From: Apostichopus japonicus | Lineage: Eukaryota; Echinodermata; Holothuroidea; Aspidochirotida; Stichopodidae | Direction: 5' to 3' | NCBI RefSeq assembly: GCF_037975245.1 | Contig: NC_092577.1 | Span: forward strand, 19,776,898-19,840,897 | Length of the DNA stretch: 64,000 bases | Shown: piece by piece, positions 9,780 through 21,291 of the stretch | Layout of the letters: every line of letters starts with the position of its first letter | Numbering within the stretch: position 1 is the stretch's first letter | Position numbers and translations under genes: made by a program | Notes under the pieces: generated by a model | Database searches by the model: none | Seen by the model: the letters and a program-made list of their open reading frames with translations, nothing else | What the model was told of the DNA's origin: nothing

Positions 9780-11407
9780 TGCAAGGCATCTGGCCCACCC
9801 TCCTCTTTGATTCTACGAAGTGAGTCACCAATCTGAGTATACACCCCCGAAGGGCGTGTCGCCTTTGGCCGGTTATTGGAAAAGGATCCGGGCCAGTGGT
9901 GTCGAAAAAGAGACCCACCCAGAACCTAACAAAAAAAGGCAAAGGGAAACGAACGATTCTCAAACGCAACGAAAACACCTTTCAAAGGAGAAAGCGCAGT
10001 TTAGATAGAAGGTGGACCAAACCAAGCCCACCGCTCAAGGGTATCTTTTACAGAACGGTCCTTTTGACAAGGTTTGGTTTGCGCTTTCCCCAAATGAAAT
10101 CAAAAATGATCGATCACCGTACCAGGATACCAAAGGAGAGGAAGAATAAAACGATTAACAACTGTAACCTTCCCAGGGAGGAAGAGCCACCTCCGACTGA
10201 ATGTGTCGAGCCTTGCCTCCACCTGATCAGTCTTCTCGGCCCAAGTGGTGGCCTCCGGGGCACCATAACGTAGCCAGATGCCATTTACCCTGATCATGAC
10301 ATCTGACCAAGTAGCATCGAATGGGAGGGATTGGCCACGCCAACCTCCTTAACGCACCCTTTTGGTCTTGGACTTGTTAAGTCTGGCACCAGTAGCCTCT
10401 TGGAAGGTGGCCAAAACCTTCGATAAAGACTGGAAGGAGGCGAGGTCCTACACAATACAAGTGATGTCATCGGCATATTGCACGCTTGTAACTCTAGCCC
10501 CACCCGGTTCATTGAAGGGTTGAAAACCCAAGCATCTGTCCAGCGAGGTACTGAGCGTTTCGCTGAAGAGAACATACAACAACGGGGAGAGGGGACAACC
10601 CTGACGGACTCCCCTTCGAACCGGGAAGGGACCAGAAGTTAATCCGTTAACATTGTCCATGCTCGAGACCTCCTTATATAGTAACGAGACCCAACGAATA
10701 AACACTGAGTTCAATCCGAAGGACTCCGAAGGATCTACCATGTCAAAGGCCTTCTCCTGGTCCAAGGAGACCAGTGCACATGGCAAATCACAAACTTTAA
10801 CAAACTTGATCAAGTCTCTCATCAACCAGAGGTTATGTCGAATACACTTGCCTTGCACAGCACAAGTCTGGAGAGGACCTACAATATCCGGCATCACATC
10901 CGCTAAGCGATGTCCTAATGCTTTGGCCAGGATTTTGTAGTCCACAGTTGACAGCGTTATTGGACGCCTATTTGGGTCCAAAGGGTCTCCCGACTTTGGG
11001 CGGAGAACAATATTTCCAACCCGCTGTGTTTGGCCTTATGTAATTCAACTGGAAAGAGGTAGCGAACACGTCTCTCAAGTCCCCACCGAGAACCTCCCAG
11101 AAGGTCCTATAGAACTCAGCAGGGAGGCCATCGAGACCGGGGGACTTTCCCTTCATCGCTGCTACCGCTGTCAAGAGCTCACCAACGGAGAGATTCGAAC
11201 CCAAGCTATCGTTTTTACTATGAGGGGGTGGGGGGGGGCCTTGTCTATACCAGACAACAAGTCTTCCTGGAGATCCTCGCTAACAGCAGCCCTGGAGTAC
11301 AGTTTCGAAAAGAACGACCTAAATACCTCAGATGGATAGTGACCTGACTTAGCGTGTGTTGTTCGCAGAATTGACGTTGTGTTTATGAAGGGTGCACAAT
11401 CGTACAA
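9780..11407 (-). pseudogene. LINE ORF2 fragment with reverse transcriptase
   Basis: On minus, colinear frames give the upstream linker (SFFSKLYSRAAVSED), then GKSPGLDGLPAEFYRTFW (motif 1, about 11,150), then RRPITLSTVDYKILAKAL, SLDQEKAFDMVDPS (motif A with catalytic Asp), VRRGVRQGCPLSPLLYVL (motif B) and SVQYADDITCIV (motif C, both Asp present), then a weaker thumb region to about 10,100. The best open frame is 10,448-10,981, broken before and after by frame changes. The 5' end is cut at about 11,407 and the 3' end near 9780. It lies inside the TTAA element, so it inserted there after that element. The motifs fit an L1/Tx1-type reverse transcriptase. Confidence 0.8.
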
Positions 11408-11659
11408 AATCTCCCAATGAGTCGGAATTCACATTTGGTCGGTTTTCCCTCAAGTTACCCTATTAACTCCCATATAATAACGGGCTTTGCGACAGTGTCT
11501 ATCCACGGTCGATCACACCTCAAATTTCCCAAATAAGTCCTAAGTAGCTTCCATATAGTCAGGGTGCTAGCCCGGTTTCATTTACACGTTTGAGGACGGA
11601 AGGTTTGATGGTCCCGATCAGTAAAGGGCACAGGGGGTCTGGGGAATGAATATATGTGA

Positions 11660-12050
11660 AATTTCCTTTTTTTCCAGGCGGCCATCTTAGATTCTGGCCG
11701 CCATCTTGGAAATGGGTGACCCAAGCAACGTGTCATGACCATCATCTGTTTCAGTGACCCCGGAAACACCTGAATAGACCCCTCATTTCTTCATTTCTGA
11801 TTTTTACAGCCAGATATATGACATTTCCTTTTGTTCTGGCGGCCATCTTGGATGTTGGCCGCCATCTTGGAAATGGGTTGCCCAAACAACATGCCATGAC
11901 CATCATCTGTTTCAGTGAACCCCGGAAACACCTGAATTGACCCCTCATTTATTCATCTCCGATTTTTACAGCCAGAGATATGACATTTTCTTTTTTTCTG
12001 GCGGCCATCTTGGATTTTGGCCGACATCTTGGAAAATCGAAGCCGATCAA
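11660..12050. repeat. Subterminal tandem units with paired YY1-like motifs
   Basis: Three direct units, starting near 11,675, 11,836 and 11,997, each carry two GGCGGCCATCTTGG-type motifs about 20 bases apart, followed by sequence including GACCATCATCTGTTTCAG and a GACCCCTCATTT block. The left arm (8983-9153) has the reverse complement of one to two units. The motif, read as CCAAGATGGCGGCC, matches the known YY1 consensus core. I count nine such motifs in the element, some with a base change. Confidence 0.65.
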
Positions 12051-12131
12051 GTGGGTTCCACGGATAAAATCAATAGATAGGTCGAAAAGAAACTCCATGC
12101 CAAATTTGGTACTTTTGTCCGGCCGGTAACG

Positions 12132-14144
12132 TTAATCCTAAAAATTGTTGCTAAGCCACCTGACTATTACCATTGCAATTTATCCTATTCCCTCAATCTA
12201 TCTTGAAAACTGTTCTCATCACCCTTAAAACCCCAAGCACTAATGAGTAAATTAAAGATTTAAAATTCGCACCCGGAGGCAGACCTCTGGAAAACGTGAT
12301 TTCCTAACAACACAACGATGACGTCATGTTAGAAACAAAAGTGCTAACCACGGACAGGATGGGCGACGATCATGCCGTCACATACACACAGAATTACACT
12401 CAGTGAAAACCCACGGAATACGCTACATCGCTAGAACTTTCTTTACAATCTTGTACAATATCTTACGAAAATGCCGGTCCGTTGTGTTGTTGGGGGATGC
12501 AGTAATGTCATAAACCAATGCACTTAGCCTTCATCGCAAAAAACGAAGAGTTTTAATTTTTATCATGTTGTTTTTAAAATTGTGCAGGCCCTGGCTCTAA
12601 ATTCTTATTGCAAATGTTCTTTTGTATATAAAGGTAGCAAATGCTAGCTATACAGTACCTACCACTACGACAAGAGCAATATGCAAGGGCTAGCTTTTGT
12701 CTAAGTTACTCTACTGGTACAGTTTCGTGAAGTTTACAAGTGCAATCAAACTTTTTAACGAAGAAATCACTGTGTTATTGAATGCACATGTTATTTGGCA
12801 ACTCACAATGCAGAGAGAAATATACTGGAAATTCCTTTTCAGTATCAACTTCCCACAAAATTTCCTTTTTTTTTCTACTTACTAAACTTTGTTTTTCTGA
12901 AATCATTCGTAATATTCTTAGAAAACTTGAACTTCGGTTCCTGCAATTGGTTCTGGATCCGCCAGTTCACAGGAAATTTTGATTTGATATCGCACATCGT
13001 GATTGGTGTTTTGTGTAGTAACTACTAGTGGTATATGTACTTGTCTAATGTGTACGTGTATGGTATGTTCGAAGGATCAGAAACAGCGACAAGTCATGTT
13101 CGTCACATGACGTCATGCGAATGGAATTTTTTTCGAGAAATGTTGAAAACACCGAAGAGGGTGAACCCGTTCTCGATTTAAAAAATCAAGGCCACTTTAA
13201 GATTAAGCGTAACTCTTTGTGGAACGGGGCCCGGGTGTTTTATCCGCCCAAAAACTAACACCTGCTGCCAGAAACTATTCTCCCGCTTTGATAATTAGCC
13301 TATAACGTAAGAAACAGATCCGTCGAGAAGGGTGTTAACACCGCTTTCTGTATTGGAACTGCCACGTAAAACGGCCTTCAGCAATAAATGAAACAAGTAC
13401 AACACATCTCGAAAGTGCGTATAGGTTTTTTAATGCTGGAAATTTAGGTATTCAAGTTGCGGTCAAACGATTGAACGTACATCTTATTTTCAACCAGTAT
13501 AGCCTGCAGTTCAACCACTGCAATTACGGCGAGTTATGAGGGATTTACAGCAGTATAAATAATCACACTAATCATGGTAGTTTGTTTGTGTCACAGATTT
13601 TAAAGCTTGCCAAACCCATACCCAGACAGCTTTCTGTGCCCCTCTCACAAAGAATTTGGGGTGCGATACTCACAGCAAAAAGGAAAGGAAAAAGAAACGC
13701 AATTCACAAAATAACTGTCAAGTTTTCCTTGTTACGTTATTATCTTTACAAGAGATACCGGGAGGAAAATGAACGTCAACATGAACAAACAGCGGAAACT
13801 GCAAGACAGCCCATAGAAGATATTTTAAAGAGGTTATGAAGTGGTGGGTTTCATGGCTTGGAATGGTTTATCTACATTACTACAACACCATCCATGCATA
13901 ACTTTCCTTTAAATGCGGCTTCAAACACCAGAAATTCGCTGTCAAAGTATTCCCTAGAGATCTCTGGAGGTGCCACTCGTAAAAAATCAAAGCTGCTCAC
14001 CGTAGTTCATCTGACGTCATCAAAGGAATATTTCAGCCAAAGCCGCTGTTTACCGATACGGCGTTATACAGATAAATACTACATGTAACCACAACACTCT
14101 TCCTTAACCTCGTAGTGAAGCTTGTAGCATTTTCTTACTTACAA
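12132..14144. other. Mostly unrecognised sequence
   Basis: About 2 kb with no recognised mobile element. It contains a THAP-like fragment at 12,472-12,560 and an 85-codon open frame at 13,582-13,839 whose basic, charged product (including LLRYYLYKRYREENERQHEQ) I cannot assign. GACGTCA-type sites occur at 12,319 and 13,107. The open frame has no clear splice context. Confidence 0.3.
12472..12560 (+). pseudogene. THAP-domain start, broken
   Basis: An ATG at 12,472 opens MPVRCVVGGCSN, the typical start of a THAP zinc-finger domain (Cys-X4-Cys in the first dozen residues). The frame stops after about 18 codons, but a neighbouring frame then gives LSLHRKKRR, resembling the SLHRFP-type continuation of THAP domains. 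THAP domains bind DNA in P-element transposases and in host regulators. The later Cys and His ligands are not visible. It is either a dead transposase start or a decayed host first exon. Confidence 0.4.
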
Positions 14145-14159
14145 TGCAAGAAAAATGTG

Positions 14160-15806
14160 CGCTTTTTACGTGCAAAGAAAACGGACACGGACCAAAGGTC
14201 AACAGAACCAAAAACAATCCCAGTCTGTAAAGCAACCACCTGTAAAACAACCACCAAAAACCCAACTGAAACCCACAAATACAAATCTCTCACTAACGTA
14301 GCGTTTAACGTGACGTGAAAAGGACACGGACCCAAAGGCCAACAGAAGCCAAACAAAAACAAACACTCCAAACCAGAAGACAGAAAAAAAAACATTATGT
14401 AACGACCACACAACCCCACACCTAACAACTCAGTCAAAATTTCATCCGGGGAACACCGTCCCGATAGTAGACGACAGGCTTTTAGGGGGTACCCCTCATC
14501 CCATTCATATTAAGGGTGACGAGGGATAAGGTGTCCGGTGCCATTACCTGCGATGTTTTCCCAATACGGGTCTTTTCAGGTACCTAGCCGTGTTCCCCCT
14601 TTTCCTACGAGCGAACAGAGTTCTTAGCTCCTCGTCAACATTGATCGAGTGTACCTGTCAGGAACAGGAGGTCCACTAGCGACCATCGTGTCCGGTATAG
14701 CGGAAGCGACTGCTGGCAGGGTGGAAGGAGTCAATGAGTTGAGTGGCCTGTTGTCTCATCAAACCAATCTGAGGACCCCTTAGCCGCAACTACTAAGGCT
14801 GTAGTGCAGTCTGGGCCACTCGATGTCCCTTGTGCCAGTTGACTCGGGGCCCGCCGTTTTGTCCGCCTCATTGGGCAGAATGGCAGTCTCGGCAACATTG
14901 TTCAAGGACGAGGTGGGACACGAAAGGGGCTGAAAGCCTCCACCGGGGCGCTAGTGTCGGACACTGGGGCGATCAACGGAGCATCAGGTGATACGGTGTC
15001 ATAGGACGGGACGGGGAGCGCTTCAACCACGCCCGTAGCCACTCTCGCGGCGTATGAGCGGTCTGGGCATAAACGGGCGAGATGGCCCGTTTTCCCGCAC
15101 GAGTTGCATACGATGTCCCCTTTTACACTCGGCCAGGGTATGCCCAACCTGTAAACAGCGGCTACACCGCTTGTTCGGGCACAACCTGGCCTCATGCCCT
15201 TCCAGCCCACACCTCCAACAAGTGCAAGGTTGGCCCGGGTATGCAATGTGGGCCCTGTGCCCATTAGCCCACAAGGTAGAGGGGATATCGGACTTCAGCT
15301 CGACTTTAACTCGTCTAGTCCCGGTCTTGACATCCTTACATTCAAGGAATTCCGGCTCCTCGTAGCCGGTCATTTTCCCAAAACACCCGTTTAGACATGT
15401 CCAGAGGGAGGTGAAGGACTGTCACACACACCGAACTGTCATACGGTGTGACCTTCAGTCCCTCAACTCCCTCCAACACCTGGACACCTCCGACGCGAGC
15501 AGCCTTCCAGGTGAACCGAACATCAATAACATTCATACCCCGGAGCGCGTCAACCTCTCCAGGGACCTTCAAACCAACAGTACGCAAAACTGAAAAAACT
15601 TGTCCAGGGACGACCTTAGCCTCCCCCGAAAAACTCAACAATATGATTTTGCTAGGGGTGTGGCAAGCCACGCACCTATACGAAAAACAAAACAACGAAA
15701 GAAAACCAAAACGCCCAAACAAACTACAAAACAGTGTGTGGTCAACGAAAAGTGGAGAGCAGCCGAAAACACGTCCGCACTCCACGAAAGCAAACTACAA
15801 CTATAG
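14160..15806 (-). mobile_element. Internally deleted LINE with ORF1 only, copy 1
   Basis: On minus the copy starts at the shared 5' signature near 15,806, carries ORF1, the first 20 or so codons of ORF2 (from ATG at 14,544, reading LVTLNMNGMR), and then jumps at about 14,480 to the last codons of ORF2 (VVYYRDGVPRMKF) and a full 3' region. The flanking direct repeats TGCAAGAAAAATGTG (14,145-14,159) and TGCAAGGAAAATGTG (15,807-15,821) differ by one base and look like a target-site duplication. Endonuclease and reverse transcriptase are absent. The layout is like mammalian HAL1 elements, which keep only ORF1 of L1. Confidence 0.7.
14600..15670 (-). pseudogene. LINE ORF1 (gag-like) of copy 1, frameshifted
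   Basis: The N-terminal part (15,342-15,785 frame) reads through SFSGEAKVVPGQVFSVLRT and VEGLKVTPYDSSVCVTVLHL. A frame change follows near 15,360. The next part has CWRCGLEGHEARLC, then CSRCLQVGHTLAEC, and in another frame CNSCGKTGHLARLC, so all three CCHC knuckles are present but split over frames. The serine- and proline-rich C-terminus follows to about 14,600. Compared with the ORF1 at 21.5 kb it lacks that copy's early TAG codon but has more frameshifts, so it is a dead gene. Confidence 0.75.
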
Positions 15807-15821
15807 TGCAAGGAAAATGTG

Positions 15822-17665
15822 ACATTCTGTACAGTGCAAGTGCAACCCTATAGTAGTGGTATCATGGTGTCTAGACCTAACTAATAGGCGTTGTATTACA
15901 GGCTTGCCCGTTTAATTGTATGATCCAATTGTTAAGTAAAATAATAACACTAACGCGTTTTACCCCAAAGGAAACTTTCAGATCTAGTATTGATTGTTCT
16001 AAATCCCGGAAGTGAGCCGAGTTCCTCGACTGACGTCACACCGCATTACCGTAAAAATACAAAGTTTTATAAAGTTTTTATTACCCTCGAATTTGTTATC
16101 GTTTATTCCTCCAGGATGGAAGCTTCGTTTGACACAAATTGGGTATCATTGGAAAGCTACTAGTGTATGTACCAAAGAACACAATGAAAAACAGAAAGTA
16201 GCGAAAAAGGCCTTCTACTGCCAGCTGTGATTTACACTCGATGGGAGGCCATATGTTATGTGTGAGAACTGCGAAAGGTGACTGGTGTTTAGACGTCTCT
16301 AATGAGACTGCGGCAAATAAAAAAACACAAAATCACTTTCAGGAATGTCACGGTCACAGATAGAGGACGTGCCATAAGTGGAGAAAAGGAACAGCTAGTG
16401 GAACTTTGACTTGATGAAACTGACCTCGATTTTGTCGTGTCGGAACACGTTACGGTAAATCATATGGAGAAGGACAGCAACAACGAAAGAAAACGACGGA
16501 CTCAAAATACACCACATGCAGTTGGGGACACCGAATGAAAAGCCCATACATGAAATTTACGAGTCTTTCCGATGTCGTACCTGTAGTATAGTCGGGTTGT
16601 TGTAAGTCACCCAGGGTATGACGTCAGAGAGAACAGAATAAAGTTGTTATGTAACCCGCCATCTTGTGTCATGCTCCCTTATCGGCTCAATATGTCACAG
16701 TACCGAAAGCGTACGAAACAGAGAATATTACGGGCATTAACATTGAGAGCAAAAGCGAGCGACTGAACGACAGTAGAACGAGAGGAGCTTGGGAGATATA
16801 TTCCGATCACGTGTCGGAAGAAGATGCAACAAGTCAGGAGTGCATTAATGTTCCAAAAATGATTGAGGATTCGGTTCGGCCACGTTAGTGTAGTACTACC
16901 TCACAATGCCATGACAATGCTCTGTGGTATGAATGTCACCGATGAACATGCTCCCTAAGAAGTTTACGATAACGCTATCAAATACCGAGTGGGTTAAGAT
17001 ATGCCCCACAAAGAAATGTCTTCGGCTGCGCAACGCATGGATTTGACAAATTCATTGCAATGTGTCCTTGTGTAGAAATACAGCCGTTCCAAGAGGTCAG
17101 GGAGCCACGCCACCGGGGACTGCAGAAAGCGACACATGACAGGTACAAGGAGAGAGACAATCGCATCGGCCTTAAACCAAAATGGAGTGTCAAACTGGTA
17201 CTACGAAACGATCTCACAAATGTCTGCAGAAGACACACAAAAAAAACGGGAAACGTAACGGCATGCAGTTCCAGATTTGCTACCCAGCATTTACGAAAAC
17301 AAACAGATGAAAAACAAAAGAGGCAGTTCGCCCTTTACTGTTTTGCTCTGCTGCAAACGGCGTCATCGGTGCGATAAGCAAAGGCAGTATTCACATATAT
17401 TATATGTGCTTTGTATTTCAACCATCCCAATAGGGGTCCGACGATGTTGCTATCTCTTCAAGTTGATTATGACGTCGGGGGTTTATAACAAGTTGGAAGA
17501 AGTTTTATCGGAAAACGAGGCACAATGCGATGAAGATTTCGACAAGATTGTACACGGGCACAATCGATAAAGAATTCATCGCCTTGGCGAAGGGAATTTG
17601 TTATAGTTGCAAGTAGTGAAGTAAATCGAAAAATGTAAGAATCAGTACGAAAGGCCAGGTTTCGT
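15822..17665. other. No recognised gene or element
   Basis: About 1.8 kb between two LINE copies. Open frames at 16,664-16,888 and 17,277-17,570 are short. The second ends in SGVYNKLEEVLSENEAQCDE, which looks coding-like, but I recognise no domain and see no clear splice sites. A frame around 17,060-17,290 is rich in Lys and Arg. This could be an old unidentified element or host remnant. Confidence 0.25.
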
Positions 17666-17668
17666 TCA

Positions 17669-19700
17669 AGTGCTTTTTACGTGACCCGCCCTGCAGGATC
17701 CAAAACGATACTGACAAAAAAATACTTAAGTCAAGCGAGCCAAAAAGTCAATACCGACCTGCACAGACAAACGCCAACCACTCACTCAAACATTCAATAA
17801 ACCACAAAAGAACGACCAGCACACAGCGAAACGAAACACCTATCCCCAGCACACCAGCGCACAAAAAGGCAGCCCCAGAAAATCGCCTTCAACCTGACGG
17901 CGAATGTTATACTTCACCGCCTCCAGGACTGCCTGCCAACTGGCATATTTGCCCCTAAAAACCACATCACATGTATTCCTCCAAATAAGTTTTTTTCCAC
18001 AATAGAACAGACATAATACGGTGCAACACGGACAAAAGCCCTGTCTTACCGACCATGAACGGTCTACGTTTACACGGTCGGTCCAGGTGTGGGATCACTC
18101 CCATAAGTTTAAAACAGGCAACATCATGGAGCCTACAATTATTCAGCCTTGAAAGCACCGAACGCCATACTTCGGTAGAATGACGTCCCTGTACAAAAAG
18201 TGCATTCATCCTATCCCGCAAGGAACTGTGAACAAGGGCCGGCCGTGACAGGAAACAGGGGCAACTCAATAAGAGAGGAGCAAATGCACCACCCTGCTTG
18301 GAGATACTACTATGCGGTTCTATGTTGCTAAACAGCACCGGGACCCATCGACGTAAGTGCAACCCGCCCCAAAAACGTACAAAATGACCCTGGGTCAGTT
18401 ACCGCTACAAACAAATGCTTAAATAACAAAAAGGTCAATTTACTTCCCAGATGAACAAGCCCTAACCCTCCCGCCTTCTCAAGAGTTTGGTACATTACCG
18501 CCCTCTTGACCAGCTCTGTACCACCCGACCAAATGAACGAAATTGGGAATTCGGTACACCGCGCCCGGGTACCACAAGATTGGCAAACAAAACGATTTAA
18601 AATAAAAAGAATAGCGCAGGTACCCAGAGCAAGATTAATGACGATGACTTTCCCCAAGATCGAAACCAGCGGGTAAGAAAGGTTTTGAGCCATCTGCATA
18701 TTGAACGCGTTTGACGATGGCACCCCCTGGCACAACGAATGGAACAAGTCTCGAGTCCCTTTCCAAAGCAAAACATAAAGTAATGGAGACAGAGGGCACC
18801 CCTGGCGCAAAACCCATGTACGATCACAAAGTTGAAACTTTCCTCATACAAAACAGAAATCAATTTACGAAAACTTTGGTGCAACTGAAACGTCTCCAAA
18901 CACACTCATTAAAAAACCGCGATCCACCATGTCAAAGGACCTTCTGCTGATCAAGAAAGACCAATCCACATGGCAGATCACGCTCAATAACAAAGACAAA
19001 GTCGGTCAAGTCGCGCATCAACCACAGTTCTGCTGGATGCAATGAGCCCTCACTACACAAGTCTGGAGATCACCCACAATGTGCGGCATAGCCAGTGCAA
19101 GGCGGTTGCACAAAGCCTTAGCCAGCAACTTGTAGTCGAGATTTAACAAGGTGATCGGGCGCTTGTTATCAGGATCCAATGGGTGCCCAGACGTTGACTT
19201 GGTTAAACAGTCCGTTTTGGAAGGCATCTTTGAACACGACTCTGATGTCGGGACCTCCCTCGGAAGCCCTCCGAACCCGGAGACTTACCATTCTTCACCT
19301 TCGAAAGCGCCTTCCAAAGCTGAACAGTGGTTATTCCGCCCCCCCCCCCCCAAATATTTCATTGAGCTCGTGGGGAACAGTTACAAGTCGACATTGCCAC
19401 GCGTAAACAAACTGCCGTGAGGGTCGCTTACCATGGTCCCATCAGTAGCGCGCACTGAATGGAATCGTCTGTCACCCGCCGATGAGCTAACGGACTGGTA
19501 AAACCTCGGCGAAGGGCGCTCCTCAGCCTCCACCACTTCGACACGGGCCCGTGGTACTTTTCATCTAGATACGTCTGCAAAGCGATGACAGCCGACGGGT
19601 CGCCAAACTTCACCTCCGCGCACAGCTTCGAGAATTTCTCTCCGCCGCCGAATACTGAATTGCGTAGCTTTTGATGCGCAGCTCGACATCATCCCACTAT
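17669..19700 (-). mobile_element. LINE family B, decayed, with 3' end
   Basis: On minus the element ends at 17,669 with the terminus CACGTAAAAAGCAC shared with family A. Its 3' untranslated region (17,669-17,910) contains a hairpin near 17,884. ORF2 remains extend upward to about 19,700. The 3' region matches the copies at 20,309-20,607 and 23,388-25,593. The 5' end is not visible, so the copy appears 5'-truncated. I find no flanking duplication. Confidence 0.65.
17914..19660 (-). pseudogene. LINE-B ORF2 with reverse transcriptase, broken
   Basis: Colinear motifs on minus are YLDEKYHGPVSKWWRLRSA (about 19,570), then RPITLLNLDYKLLAKAL (about 19,150), then MRQGCPLSPLLYVL (motif B, 18,810) and, in another frame, RVQYADG (motif C region), where the second catalytic Asp is replaced by Gly. 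Then come IWSGGTELVKRAV and the C-terminal region (WRSVLSRLNNCRLHDVACFK) to about 17,970. At least three frame changes are needed. The order and motifs match the family-A ORF2, so B is a sister family in the L1/Tx1 group. Confidence 0.75.
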
Positions 19701-20302
19701 TGGTATGTAGAGGCAAAGGCCGGCTTCAATGTTTGCCATCCTTTGTACCTGGATTCGAAACCTTGGCGGAACTCTGCCTCGCCAAAAATCTGTTTAGCTT
19801 CCACAGGCCCCGCTTCATTACAATATCAACTAGCAGCTGCTGCACTGAATCGCTCATCACATACCCACTTTGCCACAAGGCCACTTTGCCTAGTACATTA
19901 AAAAGAGAAACCGTTTCAAAGGGTCATAATTTTGAAGAACAAATCAATGTCTATGCTTAACATTAGGAGTCTATCAGTTTAAGGGTTTAAAGCATCTGAA
20001 GTAAATAGTCAACCAGAAAAGGTCAGGCTGTCCAATATTTTAAAGCAGTTTTGCAGCAAGCAAACGCCTGGTACGTTATCTGCGTACATTGCCATTACAG
20101 TACTCTGCACAGCAAGTTCGACCATCACTTAGTTCGAAGCTTCACCCTTGTGAAAACTAACTTATTCGATTTATTGGCTTTTCAGTTTTGGATCATCAAC
20201 CTAAGTAATGATAAAAAAACATTTTAACACATTTTTTAACAAAGTTGTCTCAAGACAGTCGCCAGTTCAAACAGTACGTGCATGCGAATCAGGATCCACT
20301 GC
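19701..20302. other. Unassigned, possibly old LINE-B upstream remnant
   Basis: No clear coding sequence. Up to about 19,900 the composition is still like LINE-B ORF2 and may be its decayed upstream part. From about 19,900 to 20,300 the sequence is AT-rich with nothing recognised. Confidence 0.25.
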
Positions 20303-20308
20303 GTGCAC

Positions 20309-20603
20309 GTGCTTTTTACGTGATCCGCCATGCGGGATACAAAACGTCACGGCCAAACGGCACTACCGAACCATCCCATTCTGAAAAACGAAACTCAGGT
20401 CAAGCGAGCCAAAAAACAACATACGCCCGCCGACCTGCAGCGACAAAAAACGCCCAACACCCCCCCCCCCCACAGAAACATTCAAAAACTACAAAAGGAC
20501 GACCCGCACGCAGCGAAACGAAAAACCCCTCCCCAGCACACCACCGTCCAAAAAAGGCAGCCCCAGATAAACGGCGAAAATCGCCTTCAACTTGAAGGCG
20601 AAT
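20309..20603 (-). mobile_element. LINE-B 3' end only, with target duplication
   Basis: This 295-base copy has only the 3' untranslated region of family B. It runs from the terminus GTGCTTTTTACGTG (minus-strand end) to just past the perfect hairpin CGCCTTCAACTTGAAGGCG at 20,582-20,600. The direct repeat GTGCACGTG at 20,303-20,311 and 20,604-20,612 fits a target duplication that overlaps the element's own GTGC end. It is a strongly 5'-truncated insertion, and a poly-C run lies inside at about 20,461. Confidence 0.65.
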
Positions 20604-20689
20604 GTGCACGTGTATGTCCATGTAAGCATAGCGTAAGCAAGAACTTCCCAGTTCAGCATCAAAAGTGCAAGACCTAGGTAATGAGAAGC

Positions 20690-21291
20690 GGGGTATGCAA
20701 ATGATGGCCTTTACCGCGCTGGAGAAAAAAATCTTGCGACTGGGATAACGCACGTGAGCTTTGTGCCCGGCAATAAACAGGAAGGAGGTACATGTCCTGC
20801 TTTAGGTCGATCCGAGCCTGTCGGTGCCCGTTCAATACCCTAGGGGCCTGTGCGTAGGAGCACATTTTGCCAGCCCTCACAGCCCCAAACCGACCTACAG
20901 CAGTTGCGACGAGTTCCTGACGCACCTATAGTCCTGCGTGGATGATAGTTACCCATACGGAACGCTCGTATGGAGTAACTGTGAAACCATCGACATTTAC
21001 TCAGTAGCGTGACACCCTTCCGCCGGGTCACGTCACTGGTAAGCCGTAAGTCATAGTGTTACGACCATGGAGAGCCTGCAAAGCATCAACCTCTCCAGGA
21101 ACCGCAGCACCCTTACTTTTCAATATGCTAAAAACTTGCACCGGTGGAACGGCTTGTTCACCGGTAAAAGTTAACAATACAATAACAATAAAGTTAACAA
21201 TAAAACTTAACAATACGGCTACCACGGCGCGACGCCATTATACCGCAATGTGGCTAGGCCACGGAGGAGCAACAAAGAAACAAAACCAAAC
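20690..21291 (-). pseudogene. LINE-A2 ORF1 fragment
   Basis: Colinear frames on minus give QVFSILKSKGAAVPGEVDAL (about 21,140), then the RNA-binding-like part (RQELVATAVGRFGAVRAGKM, about 20,925), then ARIDLKQD, and decay before any zinc knuckle. It is closest to the ORF1 at 3.06-4.01 kb. Its upstream untranslated region continues at 23,143-23,338 beyond an inserted ORF1-only LINE, so the two pieces were once joined. The 3' part of the element is missing. Confidence 0.6.

Larger units (their letters stand above)
8883..12131. mobile_element. TTAA-flanked DNA transposon with long inverted arms
   Basis: The ends TTAACGTTACCGGCCGGAC (from 8879) and its reverse complement (to 12,135) are perfect mirror images. 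The inverted match continues well inward (CCAAATTTGGCA, TTTCTTTTCGACCTATCTAT) with few mismatches for at least 100 bases, and more loosely for about 270. TTAA at 8879-8882 and 12,132-12,135 fits a TTAA target duplication, as in piggyBac-type elements. No transposase is recognised, so it is non-autonomous. The right arm has three copies of a roughly 150-bp subterminal unit, the left arm one to two. A smaller TTAA element and a LINE fragment are inserted inside. Confidence 0.7.
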
